From Microbotryum silenes-acaulis (taxonomy: Eukaryota > Basidiomycota > Microbotryomycetes > Microbotryales > Microbotryaceae), in NCBI GenBank assembly GCA_003665825.1, contig QPFY01000013.1, forward strand, positions 1-64,000: 64,000 bases of DNA, in the 5' to 3' direction. The position numbers and the translations under genes are program-made. Below, piece after piece: positions 1 through 11,521 of the stretch; position 1 is the stretch's first letter; every line of letters begins with the position of its first letter. Under the pieces are notes generated by a model. The model had not been told where the DNA came from, did no database searches, and was given only the letters and a program-made list of their open reading frames with translations.

Positions 1-29
1 CCTAACCCTAACCCTAACCCTAACCCTAA
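1..29. repeat. Telomere repeat tract (CCCTAA)n
   Basis: Nearly five uninterrupted CCCTAA units start at base 1, and the C-rich strand reads 5'->3' into the chromosome, which is the orientation expected at a left chromosome end. The tract is short, probably because the assembly truncated it. It joins directly onto repeat module A with no spacer. TTAGGG-type telomeres are usual in filamentous fungi and basidiomycetes. Confidence 0.95.
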
Positions 30-1560
30 GAGTCAAGCTGATCGCAAGGAAATGACGGACTTCGGGTCGGGAGAAGTCGTATTCGTGATGGCAGTATCGA
101 ATCAGAAGCGCGTGGAATCGAGTGTGAGCGATGATTGAGCAAATCGGTGGGAAGCTGACGATGGGTGACCTGCGAGTTCGATCTTGCGCGTTAGGGATGT
201 CGGGCAATGTGTAGAAGACAGATGAGCGTTTGCAGTAGTTTCAGTATTGACGGGACTTGCGGAGAGGATGACTGGGTTGGAGAGGAGAGTATACCAGATT
301 GGGGACCTGTTTGATCGAGCTAATGCGCCGGTGGGGATGCGAAGATCACGGGGGAGTGTAGAGCGGGTGCGGCGACACAGATCAAGACGAGGTGAGGTCA
401 AGCGTGGCGATAGGTGAATTGCCATAGGATTCGAGAATGCGGCGATCGTGGGGTCGGCGCTCATGATGAGTAGGTCAGGTCAGTTGATGACAGTGAGTCC
501 ATGGCGATCGAGCACGAGTGCGGTGGAAGGTTGATGGTCGAGGTGGTCAAGGCGGCCGTCGCGAGGGCGAGCAGATTGTTACTTCGCACGTCGTGGTGAT
601 GAGATGGGCACGGGCAGGGGGAGACCGAGCTTCAAAGGTTTGTCGGTTCGGTCGGTCGAAGTGCGGATGGGCGTCGATTGAATGTTCGCCGAGTCGAGCA
701 ACAGATGTTCCGACAACCCCCGAGCTTGCCGCGTCGATGAGACTCTTCAATTCGATCAAGAAAGAGATGTGAGGGACTGCATTCGTGCGATTGGTTGACG
801 TTGACGACGCGGGTGCACGATGTGGGGGTGGCGGAGGAGGTCGGCACAGGTCGACAGTGGTGTTCGGGGTGGAGAGACGAGGATTGAGTGATGTGTGCAT
901 CAATTCGAGACCTCAGGAAAGCTGAGCATCTCTTCGATGGTGCTGATGAGGGATGCGCAGAGTATGGTCCTACAAGTCACAGAGTGGTATGGTGCCAGGC
1001 TCGGATGCCAGCGAGTCGGCCAACGCGCAATCTGAACTAGAGCGATGAGCAGCAACGACAAACATGAAATGAGCGAATGGGGCGAGAGCTGAATACTTCT
1101 GAGTGAAGTACTCACCACACCCATCGGTCGAGTAGCAAGCGGGCGGTGATCGAGGCGATTGGGTGACCGGGCACGTGTCCGACCGAGTACGCTGAGCGAT
1201 GCATCGACGTAAGCTACGACGCAGCTGAAAGTGATCACGCCCTCTCAGGTGGAGGTGTAAGGCATATCGTGCCAAAGATGATGATGTTCGCGTCGCTGGT
1301 AGTTGTGTCGTGCGACGTCGCACCGTGCGCGAATCAGTCGGGTTGAGGTGACACGTTGAGCTGTAGTTGAGAGAGATCGAGCTGCGTCTTGCAGATTGCG
1401 TGGTGCATCGGAACGATGTGAAAGCGTGTGACGTCGAATTGCGGCGTGGTGCGATCAGTGCCGAGTCCGAGTCGAGGCCAGTGGTGCGAGTGGTGCGAGT
1501 GAGTGGGGAGAGGGAAAGGGGTGTTGGCGCGCGCGAACGTGAAGTCGAGCCTATCACTGA
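30..1560. repeat. Subtelomeric repeat module A, telomere-truncated copy
   Basis: Bases 30-1545 align by eye with about 12611-13490 and 26811-28030. Shared blocks include the opening 'agagtcaagctgatc', the segment around 560-660, and the block at 900-1320 that matches 27490-27830. The other copies begin about 280 bp further upstream, so this copy is cut by the telomere. Small ORFs on either strand are not conserved between copies, so I call no gene. The module ends against a kinase gene fragment at 1565. Confidence 0.8.
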
Positions 1561-1564
1561 CGTT

Positions 1565-1797
1565 GGCCCGGTCATCTGCGAGACGCTGTTCTACCAGCAC
1601 GTCTTCCCCCACCTTACCGACCGTCTTCGCAAACATCTGTCGCAATATCACGGCACCTACGAAGGACCAATGGCAACGAATATGTCATGGTATTTGAGGA
1701 TGTGGGAACAATGATGAACGAGCTCAGCGACTTCTACGGATCGCCCGGCCCGTTGTGGGAAGTTCCTAAAGGGCGGCGCACTGAATCCAGCCATGGT
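1565..1797 (+). pseudogene. Inverted fragment of the K2 kinase-like gene
   Basis: The plus strand encodes a stretch reading ETLFYQHVFPHLTDRLRKHL, followed by QYHGTY. It is a close copy of part of exon 3 of the K2 gene on the minus strand at about 2185-2385. It also keeps the region after the exon, including the block near 1770-1797 that matches the K2 intron. The 5' part is replaced by repeat module A and no catalytic exon follows, so this is a non-functional fragment. With the minus-strand copy it forms a large inverted repeat of about 235 bp arms around a spacer of roughly 350 bp. Confidence 0.7.
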
Positions 1798-1939
1798 CCA
1801 ACTACGACGGGGACGAGATGACCGAGATGACGAGCGTTGCGCATTGCAAATGAAACTGAGGGAAAGTACGTACAGAATATGAAGCAAGAATAGAAGAAAG
1901 TAAAAAGAGAGACGTCGGAAAGAGGAGGAGAGGAAAGAT

Positions 1940-4608
1940 TCACACTGGGAGTTTGAGATACGATCGTCCCCAATCAACAAAGCACAAAGGCCCATTGTTG
2001 GGTCGAACCAGAACGTTTCCGGCGCCGACATCATTATGCATGATGCCGAGGTCCCTGAAATCCGCCTCGATCTCCCTGCACCCCGAGTAGAAAACGCAAA
2101 GAAGACCCACGAGGTCAGGAATCCGCCCAACCTCTCGACCGGCTCGCACATGGCTGGATTCAGTGCGCCGCCCTGCAGGAACTTACCACAATTGGCGCGA
2201 TCCGTAGAAGTCGAGCTGGTTCATTGTTGTCCCCACATTCTCAAGGACCATGGCGTATCCATTGCCATTGGTCCTTCGGTACGTGCCGTGATATTGCGGC
2301 AGATGTTTTCGAAGATGGTCGGGGAGGTGAGGGAAGACGTGCTGGTAAAACAGCGTCTCGCGGATGACCGAGCCGGCGTAAACACACGGCATGAGCTTGA
2401 GAAAGTACCTCGCGTTCGGAGCAGGGTGATCAACAAGCGGTACCTCGGCTTTAGCGGACGAGGACAACGGTCGATTGACTCGTACCACCTTCGCAAGCCA
2501 GCCTCCGGAAGTACTTCCTGTCCCGACCTCCTTCTCCAGACGAAGATCCGCAGTGGGCTCGAACCGATCCAAGAGTTCGAGGGGGATTCGATCGTCCTCG
2601 AGTTCTTCCCGGGGGTTTTCGGACAGCCACCGCAAAACAACATCGGACAAATGGAGGCCCCGGATAAAATCGCTCGCTGGGGAAGGTTTCGACGACAGAC
2701 GAGACGCAAGGGGCGAGTCGGAAGGAACCGAAGAGACGATATCAAAGCCGATCTCGACCAGTTCTATGCGGCTCGTGCCCGTGTACGACTGCGCAAGAGC
2801 ATAAAGTGAACGATCCTTTTGGTGAGCTGGGCTACATGGGCTAGGACGGGAGCAGCAGGGCAGAGCACATGACGCACCATCATAGACCAATGCGCGTTCG
2901 ACAAGCTGGCCTGGATCACGAACCCGCGATCTTCAACGATGGTGATCGATTCCGATGAGTGGCACGAACCAGAAAGTGGCGAGATCGTAGGAGTCCAATC
3001 CGTCGATGCAGGAGGGGACGAGAAGATGCGAGTCACGGGCGTCAACGGGTCGAATGAGAGATCGGATTGCAACTCCACGAAGACGGGTGGGGTGATGGGT
3101 CGATTTGATTCCTCGGCTTGAGCACAGGTGGCTTCGGCCGAAGTCTTCTGGGCTTTTCGGACCCGCGGGGAGGGATCATCGTCACGGTCCGAGTCCGAGT
3201 CCGAGTCCGAGTCCGGCTTGGAGCGAGTTCGAGGTCGATTCGGAGGTTGGGAACGGGCATCGAGCAGTGCATCGACGACGGCTTGGTCCGGCTTGGGGAC
3301 TTCGTTCACGGCTGTGAAGGCCAGAGCGATGAAGGACACGATGAATGACCGTCGTGGAAGATCGGTGCCAAGTGTTTCGGCAGCTTCTGGGTTCAAGGTC
3401 GTCGGAGAGGGCTCTACCCATCGGGCCAGCTCTTGTAGAATCCAGCTGTAACTGGCTTTGGGGGAAGGTACCGGCGAGTAAGCGGTCGCAGCCGAAATTG
3501 AGGCCGACGACGCTGAGGTTGACGCTACGGGATCCCTTGCCGTTGCAGCATGCGTCGACTGGTGCTGGACTGTGGGTGAGCGGCGGAGGGCCAAAGCAAG
3601 GCCGCATGATCCCATGCGTCAGTGAGGCCCCGAAGGTTTCGACAGGTATTGATGAGTTCAAAGATGCGACGCACCCAGTTCACCAATCTGGAAGAACGGA
3701 ACCGACACCAGCAAAAGGAATCGACTATCGCTGGAGACGCATTGGGTGATGGCCTTCACGAGCATGAACAATATGAAATGAGTAAACGCAGAGCCCCAAC
3801 ATTCGAGGCCGGATCGAGAAAGCATATGTCCAAGCCTGCAAGATGCATGCCTCACCTTGGTCGCCACAGCATCTGCACCCTTCGGCTTTTCTTCCTCTAG
3901 ATTCTGAAGTGGCACTGGGGCCCCGTGGTCGAGTATGGGAATATGCGAGAGGACGCCCTCCTGGCGTACCTTGGCCAGGCTATGATGTACGTTGTCCCGC
4001 TTGTATTCGATCGAGATACTTGAAACGACGTTGCCAGCCCCACGTTGAATGTAGACGACTGCATCGCCCTGCGTGCGGAGAGCAGGTTCAGGGTCGGCCA
4101 ACCGAACCGAGTACCGGGCTCTCGTCGCGGGGGTCGATGCGGAAGCGGAAGAAGCTCCGACGGCCTCGGTGATCGCGGCATGATGATCGAGCAGCGCCGC
4201 CGTTGCAGATTCTAGACCGCGAAATAACAGGCGTGTAAACGAAAGTTCGACGTCGTGCTCGCTCTTCCGACCCATCTCGCTGTAAGGAGCATTGCTGATG
4301 GCGTCCAGCTCCTCGCGGAACAGGTCCAGCAATGAGGGGTGTTGCTCGAGTATATCGAAGAAAGAGCTGAGAACTCTGACGCCAGGTGACGCGGGTGAGT
4401 CCCATTTCAATCCTCCCAGCCGGGCGACGCAATCGTAGGCGGTCGTCCCAGCATCGGCTTGAACGCGCGAGGCAGTTGAGTGACACGCTCCATCGTGGTC
4501 CGGTGGCGGGAAAAACCAGCTGGATGGAGCACAAGTAGCGAGGAGTCGGGTGAGCGTTGGTGGCCGAGAGTTGGAAACAATTGGCGTCGCTTCGTTGGAA
4601 GAAGCCAT
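1940..4608 (-). CDS. K2: kinase-like protein with N-terminal nuclease-like motif
   Basis: Four exons on the minus strand: 4608-3684, 3569-2878, 2788-2187 and 2075-1940 (784 aa). Phases agree at every junction, and the last acceptor is confirmed by a paralogue at 18930-19065 with the same 136 nt exon. The start is the ATG at 4608. Exon 1 carries 'QGDAVVYIQ' and, some 15 residues on, 'ISIEYKRDN', a possible D...ExK nuclease core. Exon 2 is low complexity with a Ser-Asp repeat. Exon 3 has a kinase N-lobe (YFLKLMP with the likely ATP lysine, then RETLFYQHVF as helix C). Exon 4 has the catalytic loop HNDVGAGNVLV and DWG in place of DFG, then stops 8 residues later. The usual activation loop and C-lobe are missing. 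The family is kinase-like by motif only and the substrate is unknown. Whether it is active is open. Confidence 0.65.
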
Positions 4609-4861
4609 ACAGAGCGAGATGCTGGAGGTGATGAGGCCCCAAGTGCACGGCGGGAGGTGAAGAGGGCCCGGCGGGCGCGGTGAGCACCCCGACCCCCCAG
4701 CAATGGGTGGGCCGCCCCCCTGGGGGTGGCGCGCATGCGCTTAGAGTGGAGTAGGCGAGAGAAATGCCTGTTCGCTTCTGCACCTTATTCGTTTCGCTCG
4801 AACGGCAGTGCTTATTGCCTCTACACTCGCGAAACTTTTCGACCCACCCGCCGTCCCGAAT

Positions 4862-5112
4862 AAGGTGCTGTCTTTACTACCTCTTTATATATAAAAAGGT
4901 CGATCCGCGACGCATGTACCTAAAATCGCTGTTTTTGACTGTGTTGCGGCCCTCTGGGCCGCCTATAGCGAATGTACCAGTACAGTACTGCGGGCGCACC
5001 TCCCTGTGATATTGGCGTCCCGACCAGAAGTCATGTACGACCCTTTTCGCATTTTCTGCACCATAAAAGTCGAGCTACAGCCCGAGGACGATTTTTGTCG
5101 AATTTAGACATG
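4862..5112. repeat. Dispersed repeat shared with 22150-22940
   Basis: The segment containing 'atgtacctaaaatcgctg' followed by 'ttgactgtgttgcggccct' and ending near 'gagctacagcccgag' has a second copy at about 22155-22335 in the same orientation. The 'tgtacctaaaatcgct' motif also recurs inverted at about 22845-22866. This looks like a decayed mobile element end. I recognise no coding capacity. Confidence 0.45.
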
Positions 5113-7330
5113 GTGAGGAACTATGGAGCAGTTTGCGTAGGATTTAATGTATAGCAAGCGCGTGGATTTGCATGACACTTCTTCTACAGAGCTCCGGGGT
5201 GGTCTCGCCGTCGTTGACGCGCGGGCGCAGGCGCGGCTACGCTGCGCGACGCCCCGTCGATCACGTGACGTATTCTTTGCATTCCGAGTCCCGACACCGG
5301 TTTCTAGGGGCTCAACAACAGCATGAGGTTCCAGGCGCTGTGAATACTCCCGCGCTGCTCTCTCTAATTTTCACCTTTTCGCTCCCACTCTCATCGAATT
5401 TTCGTAACAACAGCGCCGAGTCCTTGGCGCGAGGGTAGCGCCGTACGATAGTGTACAGCGGGAACATGGGGCGCGCTCGGCCGAGAGATCCGACGGTCTC
5501 CGATTTGCTCGAGTCCAGTCGACCTGTTGCACTTCAAGACTCGAAGATCGAACAGGGATGCTAGAGAGAGCGAGTACCTCCGAACTCGGTGCGAGGGCCC
5601 GGACGAGTCGGCCGGCGGCGTCCGCGGCCCAAAGGTCGACCCGTCCAGGTCACTGAGCACACTCGTACACTCATCAATCTTTTACTCAAAGGCTATTTCC
5701 AAAATGTGTACGAGGTGCGTCGGAATTTTTGAGGGCAAACACATCTGATCCGGGAGCAGATCGTTGGTCCGATTACTCGGAGTCGAGTGAGTCATCGATG
5801 GGAGACGAGAACCGCGGGCGTGTCCTGGAAGCGCATCTCAGTCTCGCGCAGACCGCAATGCTGTGAAATGCATGAAGAGATGACTTGAGCTCTCAAGTGG
5901 TATCTGGCGGCGTGGATACAGTTTGAGAGCTGGCTTTCTCCAACAGCTCGTCGGTGAAAACTCGCTGCGGTCGGCACTTCGTTTGCGGACAAGTTCGATC
6001 GCTTTCGACGATGATCGCAATGCTCTGTTAGGTCGATCTGACGATTTTTTCTCGGTACAGAACCATTCGTTTGAAATAGTAAAGGGATATGGTGATGGCG
6101 CGGAGAAGATCGTCCAGTCAGCACTGTCGGCAAAAAGGCTCGATGGTCGCCGAGCTGAGAGACAAGTAAGGAGTAATCGGCTCATTCTCGCAGCCCCATC
6201 CGGCAGATAGCTGTTCTCACTCTCAGAACACTCAAATATCCGAATATAGTTGTCCATACGCGTGCAGTGCTAGATTGCGGTCCTGTTGAGGCAGTATTTT
6301 CATCGGGACCGGTCTTCGAGATCACAAAGCCAAAGTGATCCCGCAGCACCCATGATCTAGGTCGATGTAGTCCTTTCCAACAGGTCATTGCTGCAAGCCA
6401 CATACCTCGCATCGAAGCATGTTGCAAGCTACAGGAATACTTTTGAGAGATTTATCACATGGTGGTCACTGTGTTGGAGTCAATTTCGAGTGCTGATTTG
6501 GAGTTGAAAAGTCGCGCAAGGAGGTCGGCTCTCGATCGCGCAAACTCGGCTCCTTTACTTTTCGCTGGTCTATCGGATAGTGATCTTCGACACTCGAAGG
6601 AGGACTTTCTTAATGGAATGTTTCAGTCTTTAGGGAAGAATCCATGGGGTGCTTTGCGGTGTCAAAGCATACTTTCAGTCATGATCGTCGGTGAGGGATG
6701 CGGGTCGCAAAAGTTCGACTTTGCGTGAAAGCCGAGGAAGCCCCTCGCTGTCGAATCACGGCATACCTCTGCAAGCAGCTGTTCTTCACACTTATTTACT
6801 TGCTACAGCCGGAAAGAGGCTATAGTAAAAGGCTAGGGATGCGAGTGAGTGCAAGGTCGAAGCCCACTCTAAACGGACCGCGGCATGTCACTGCAGCTCG
6901 GTCGGCATGGGCGACGCATACGCATGAGCGACAAATACGATCGATCCAGTGAGTCACTTTGACATACTCCGACACAGTTTTGCTTGCGTTCAGCAGTTGG
7001 TAGTCCAGAGTTGATGTCGTATTTGATACAAGAACATCCCATAGAGGTCGTTTGCGGCAGAACCATGTCCGAGGCCGCAGGAAAACCCGGCAAGAATGGC
7101 TCAAGAAGATCCAAAGGTTCTCAGACACGCACATATGAGCTCAAAGACCACCTGGTATTGCATCAAAGAGCACATCCTCAATTATTCGTACCCCAGAAAT
7201 GCAGGGAAAGAAGTGAAAGGAGCAAACGTCGCTCGAGCAGTTGGCCAAAGAGTCCGGGTGGTCCTTCGTTCTCAATGTCAAGGCGAGCGGGCAGGGCGCT
7301 AGGTCGCCCAGAAGAGTTCGCATGGTTGAC
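5113..7330. other. Stretch without recognisable gene
   Basis: ORFs of up to about 155 codons occur on both strands, but none shows a domain, paired splice sites or a counterpart elsewhere in the window. The region is less G+C rich than the neighbouring repeats and could be a decayed mobile element. No terminal repeats were found. Confidence 0.4.
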
Positions 7331-7334
7331 GAAG

Positions 7335-7915
7335 CCTCCTCACACAAGTGATCGGCGATTGTCGAGTCTTGGGTGGCGGAAGCAGCAGCGGCAAAGACGA
7401 GAGCTTGCATGCTCCTCGACAAGGGATCTGTCCCACCGAGTTGAGTTTTGAGGTCGGGGGCGATTGAGAGGAGATCGAAGTCGAGCAAAGCAGGTCTCGC
7501 CGGAAAAGTCTGGATCCTCAATTGGAAAGAGTCGACGATCATTCATCCATGAGAGCGACAAACGGTTTGTAGCGAGTCGGAGTATAAAGAGTCGAGTTGA
7601 GCGCAGGCCGGATTGTGAGACCTGTTGGAGCGAAAGAAAAGTCAAACATAAGCAAGAGGGCACAGACTTGCAACACACGAGGTGGAGGAAGGGAAAGCCT
7701 TCAGGTTAAAGGCACTCACTGACCTTTCGGATGTTGGTTCGCTTTGTGACTGCCAAACGAGTTCGGGGGATGTTTAGAGCGACGAGTTGAGACGTAGTGG
7801 CCTTGAACGGATGACTCGAAGAGCTGGATGACGGGCGCGGGAGGTTGAGTGATTCGCGGCGCGGTCGAGAAAGTGCTTGAGCCGATGAAGGTGTCCGATC
7901 TCGACATTGACAAAA
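7335..7915. repeat. Subtelomeric repeat module B, partial copy
   Basis: Bases 7335-7760 resemble 13490-13880, 23740-24120 and 25280-25660. They share 'gtggcggaagcagcagcggcaaaga', the run ending 'gagcaagagggcaca', and the block 'ctttcggatgtt'. Bases 7760-7915 match about 14340-14500, so an internal part of the module is missing here. No conserved ORF. Confidence 0.7.
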
Positions 7916-7918
7916 TCA

Positions 7919-8375
7919 GTCGAGTCGCGCAACAGATGTTTCAACAAACCCCGAGCTAGCCGCGTCGATGAGACTCTCCGACTCGATCAAGAAAGAGATG
8001 TGAGGGAATGCATTCGTGCGATTGGTTGACGTTGACAACGCGGGTGCACCATGTGGGGGTGGCGGAGGAGATCGGCACAGGTCGACAGTGGTGTTCGAGG
8101 TGGAGCGACGAGGATCGAGTGACGTGTGCACCAATTCGAGACCGCGGAAAAGTATCATCTCTTCGATGGTGCTGATGTGCGTTGCGCATTGTGTTCGCAG
8201 AGTATGGTCGTACAAGTCACACAGAGCGGTATGGTGCCAGGCTCGGATGCCAGCGAGACGGCCAATGTCGAACGCGCGATCTGAACTAGAGTGGTGGGCA
8301 GCAAAGACGGTCCGTAGAAAATGACCGATGTTCGAGTCGCACAGTTTGCACGTAGCAAAAGGTCAAGTGGCGGGT
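7919..8375. repeat. Subtelomeric repeat module A, internal fragment
   Basis: Matches about 690-1035 of the first module A copy, including the block around 'cgcaacagatgtttc' and the later stretch containing 'tggtgccaggctcgg'. It lies directly behind a module B fragment, so the two modules are shuffled here. Confidence 0.7.
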
Positions 8376-8547
8376 AGGTGGTCAATGGGTTGAGAACGAA
8401 ACATGCCGGGGCAACTCAGTGACAGGCACCTCAGCCGTCGATGCCGTAGTGATGCCGTCGCCGCCGCCAGCCGCCGTTTGGTGCCCCACCTTGTCCTTGA
8501 GATGACCAATCCAAGGTGTCGAGGGACAGATGGCCTTTCGCTTAAAT

Positions 8548-8626
8548 CATAGCAAACCAAACCCCTGAAATGGGACGATCCCGGGATCAGGGATTGTCCC
8601 ATTTCAGGTTTTTTTTTTTTGCTATG
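8548..8626. mobile_element. Miniature palindromic element, deletion derivative
   Basis: The sequence starts with 'atagcaaaccaaacccctg' and ends with 'caggtttttttttttgctat'. Its two halves are near-perfect inverted copies around 'gggacgatcccgggatcag'. The same terminus is present at the right end of the 2.2 kb inverted-repeat element (22090-22122), so this is probably an internally deleted, non-autonomous relative. No target duplication was identified. Confidence 0.6.
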
Positions 8627-8980
8627 GGGCAGCCGGGAGGGCGGCCTCTATCTCACCGCCACCGTTCGGAGCCAAGCCAATGACTTGATAAGGTCTTGGA
8701 AACTTAAGAGGATATGCTTCTTGAATATGCTTGAACCCCTTTGACCATGGACAACCTGTCTCCTCAATGTGTATTCCTGGCAGATGCTTTAGATATCTGC
8801 GTAGTTACGTCCAAGCGTATCTGTCTATCTATGATCTATGGCCATATAGATAGATGAACGATAGTTATAGGAGGTGTAGATATAGATAGGCATCTATCTA
8901 ATCTAATGCGAAGCCCTGGCCCAGGGCCTTCACAGTGAGTTGGCCCATAATGGACCGAGCTTGGCCTTGTCTTGACTCGT
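8627..8980. other. Upstream region of FunK1-A with AGAT-rich palindrome
   Basis: Intergenic. Bases 8820-8905 hold inverted runs of ATCT and AGAT ('tctatctatgatctatggcc' then 'atagatagat') and end in 'ctaatgcg'. The end of the GATCT-rich element upstream of FunK1-B is nearly the same ('ctaatgcgg' at 15545). No gene seen. Confidence 0.4.
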
Positions 8981-11521
8981 ATGACTGACGCCACTGGCCC
9001 ACGCCCGAATTGGGGCCGTTGCAGTGACCGCCCGCGCCGACACGAACCTCGCGCGCCAGAGCGCCGGCGCGTCGACAGGGCCAGTGCGCAGGAGCGCGCG
9101 CCTCGCTGGAAAGGACGCGACGCGCGTGGCACACGGCGCCGACTCGCCCGCTCAGGCTCTTGCCTCGACCTCGACCTCGCCCGCGCCCTCGCCCTCGCCC
9201 TCGCCCTCTGTAGCCACAAACTCGGCCGCGACATCGAGCTCAAGCTCACGCTCACACGCAACCCCCAACGCTTACGACCTTGCCGAGGTGAGGGACGCAC
9301 TATCTCCCTTGGTATCGTCGAGCCACTCGACCCCGATACAACCGCGCCGACAGCCGGCCTCGAACGAGCGAGCAACCGCCAGAGCCGGGAGGACCTCCGA
9401 AGCGGTCCGGATGAACCTAGAACATTGTCCGGCCCTCGAGGCCTACTTCTTCGGCCATCCGACCGCTGAGGAGCTCGCTAAGAAGATCTGGCCCAAGGAG
9501 TCCAAGATCGGCACCGAAGAAGCGCTGGCCGAGGTCATAGCAGGTGTCATCAACACGGTCAGTCGACGCCTGGATCGCTTGACATCGAGGGTGTGTATTC
9601 ACATATTTCTTCGAGAGCTGACTCGCCTTCCCATTGCCGTGTGTCTTACTGTTGGACCTCTAGACTGGAGACCGGCGATTGGTCGCCTGCAGGAACTCGC
9701 CCCAGTACGTCGGCGTCGCACCTGACCGCGTGGAGACGACCGAGAAGACGGCCGGTGTTGTGCTCTTGACCCACGCTGCGGTCGCGCACGATCCAACCCT
9801 CCCGGATGTATGGGCCCTTCCCAGTCACGCCGATCCGCAAGCCAAGGAACTCGACGCCGATGCGGGCCCCGACACCACCGTGAACTTCAACGCGAACGAA
9901 AACGGCAAGGGCCAGCATCACGACGAGGACGATGACGCAGAAGAAGAGAGCACGAACAAGGTCGAGGCCAAGGAGGACCTGAACCAGGCCAAACGCTCCT
10001 TTACGCAAGTGGCCGCCGTCGGCGAGACCAAAGCGGGCAACTTCAACGCCGAGGGCCAGTTGTTCAGACGGTTGTCGGCACTCCTCGCGACGCCGATTCG
10101 AGACTATGCGATCGGGTTCACCCTGCAGTACAACCGTCTCAAAGTCTACGTGATGGCTGCTTGCGGCGTGTTCGTCACCAAACCCAGAACGGTCACCAAA
10201 GAGAATGGAGAGCTGTCGACCTTCTTATACCGTCTCATCAAACACAGTGATCGGCTTAACGGCGTTCTCGCCACCACGACCTCGCTCGACGACCGCTACG
10301 GCCCGTTCACGTACTGCCTCGACTTCTTCCCGCCGGCGGCCTCAGAGTTCAGCTGGGGAGCAACGACGATGTCCAACGTCAAGATTGAGAAGCTTTTGTT
10401 CCGTCGACAAAGAGAGTGCGGTCGCGCGACGTCGACATACAGAATCACCGCTGGCGAGGGCGCCAACGTCAGGACCTGCGCGATGACGATCATTTGGGTC
10501 GAGGAGTCGCGCAACTCGGACTTGGTCGAGATCCGCAACGTGATCCAAAAAAAGAGACCCCGAGGGCTCGCTCCGCTGGTTGGCGTCTTTCGCACCGAGT
10601 ACAGAACCCTCCCCATCTTCCTACCCGGCGACGAATCCCTCGCCGGTATCACCCCGCGGGCCAGGGAGGTCGTCGGCCACGAAGAGTGCTACAACTCACT
10701 CGCCACGCTCGAAAACGCCAAGCAGCTCGCGCGCGCTCTCGAGGGTGCGATTGAGGGTGAGTGCTCAGCGCAGAGCGGGACAGCGCGCTGAAGGGTGTGC
10801 CTACACTGACGTCCCTTTGCCTTGCGTAACAGGGCATCGCCAACTTTGGCACTACGGCTTCATCCACCGGGACGTGTCCTATGGCAACGTAATGGTGGAC
10901 CAAAACGGCAAAGGGATATTGATTGACTACAATCTGGCGGTGAAGAAGGCTCGAACGGCAGAAGAAGAGTGTCGCCTCAGCCGCTCGGTACGTTCTCGCG
11001 TCCGTGCTAGCCCTCGACACGTTCTTGGTCTCACCCAACTCCTTCCCACCCTTCCCCTGTACCATGATCAATAACAGGGCACGCTACCCTATCTGTCCCG
11101 ACTCCTGCTCATCCCAGCAACCGAGGGTGTGGTGCACGAGCGCTGGCATGATATGGAGTCGTTTTTCTATGTGGCGTGCCGCACCGCTTTTCAGTCTGAA
11201 TTTGCCGACGCGCCCTTTTTCGAAAAGCCGGGCGCCGCGGATATCTGGAATGCGTGGAATGCCGAGAAGCTCAACAATGCAGCAAGCAGGAAAGGCTGGC
11301 TGTCTACTCGCATCGGCTTCGAGGAGCTCCTGGACGCATGCGCATCTCGTTGGTCTGGCGTGGAGAAGGTTCTGAGTGTCCTGCAGCAAAATTGCTCACT
11401 GAATTGGTCTTTATCGAGGCTGAGATACATCGAGACGGAGCAAGAACTTGCGTCACGTTGGAACTCCGATCAGATGTCGTATGAACACGTTCAGGCGGCT
11501 TTCAGGGCCCTTTGCGAGTAG
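8981..11521 (+). CDS. FunK1-A: fungal-type protein kinase with nuclease-like N-terminus
   Basis: Exons as read: frame open from 9024 to 9557, then 9664-10756, 10833-10987 and 11078-11521, all with GT-AG borders and matching phases. No ATG lies in frame in the first exon. A 55 nt intron 9024-9078 would link the ATG at 8981 in phase, but this is a guess. Exon 1 is Ala/Ser/Pro-rich, then conserved (EEALAEVIAGVIN). Exon 2 holds LPDVWAL and, about 70 residues on, VAAVGETKAG, a possible PD...ExK nuclease core, followed by the FunK1 N-lobe region with many Arg and aromatic residues. Exon 3 encodes the catalytic loop IHRDVSYGNVMV and LIDYNLAV (DYN in place of DFG). Exon 4 has GTLPYL and HERWHDMESFFYV, the family C-lobe signature. 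This is the most complete of the two telomere-side copies. The substrate is unknown. Confidence 0.8.

Noticed and set aside
102..1651. Several ORFs of 100-200 codons in module A on both strands
   Set aside because: Frames are not preserved in the other copies at 12.5 kb and 27 kb, and the composition reflects TCGAG-type repeats.
2036..2809. 257-codon plus-strand ORF over the K2 gene
   Set aside because: Complement of K2 exons 3 and 4, whose kinase motifs and splice sites are on the minus strand.
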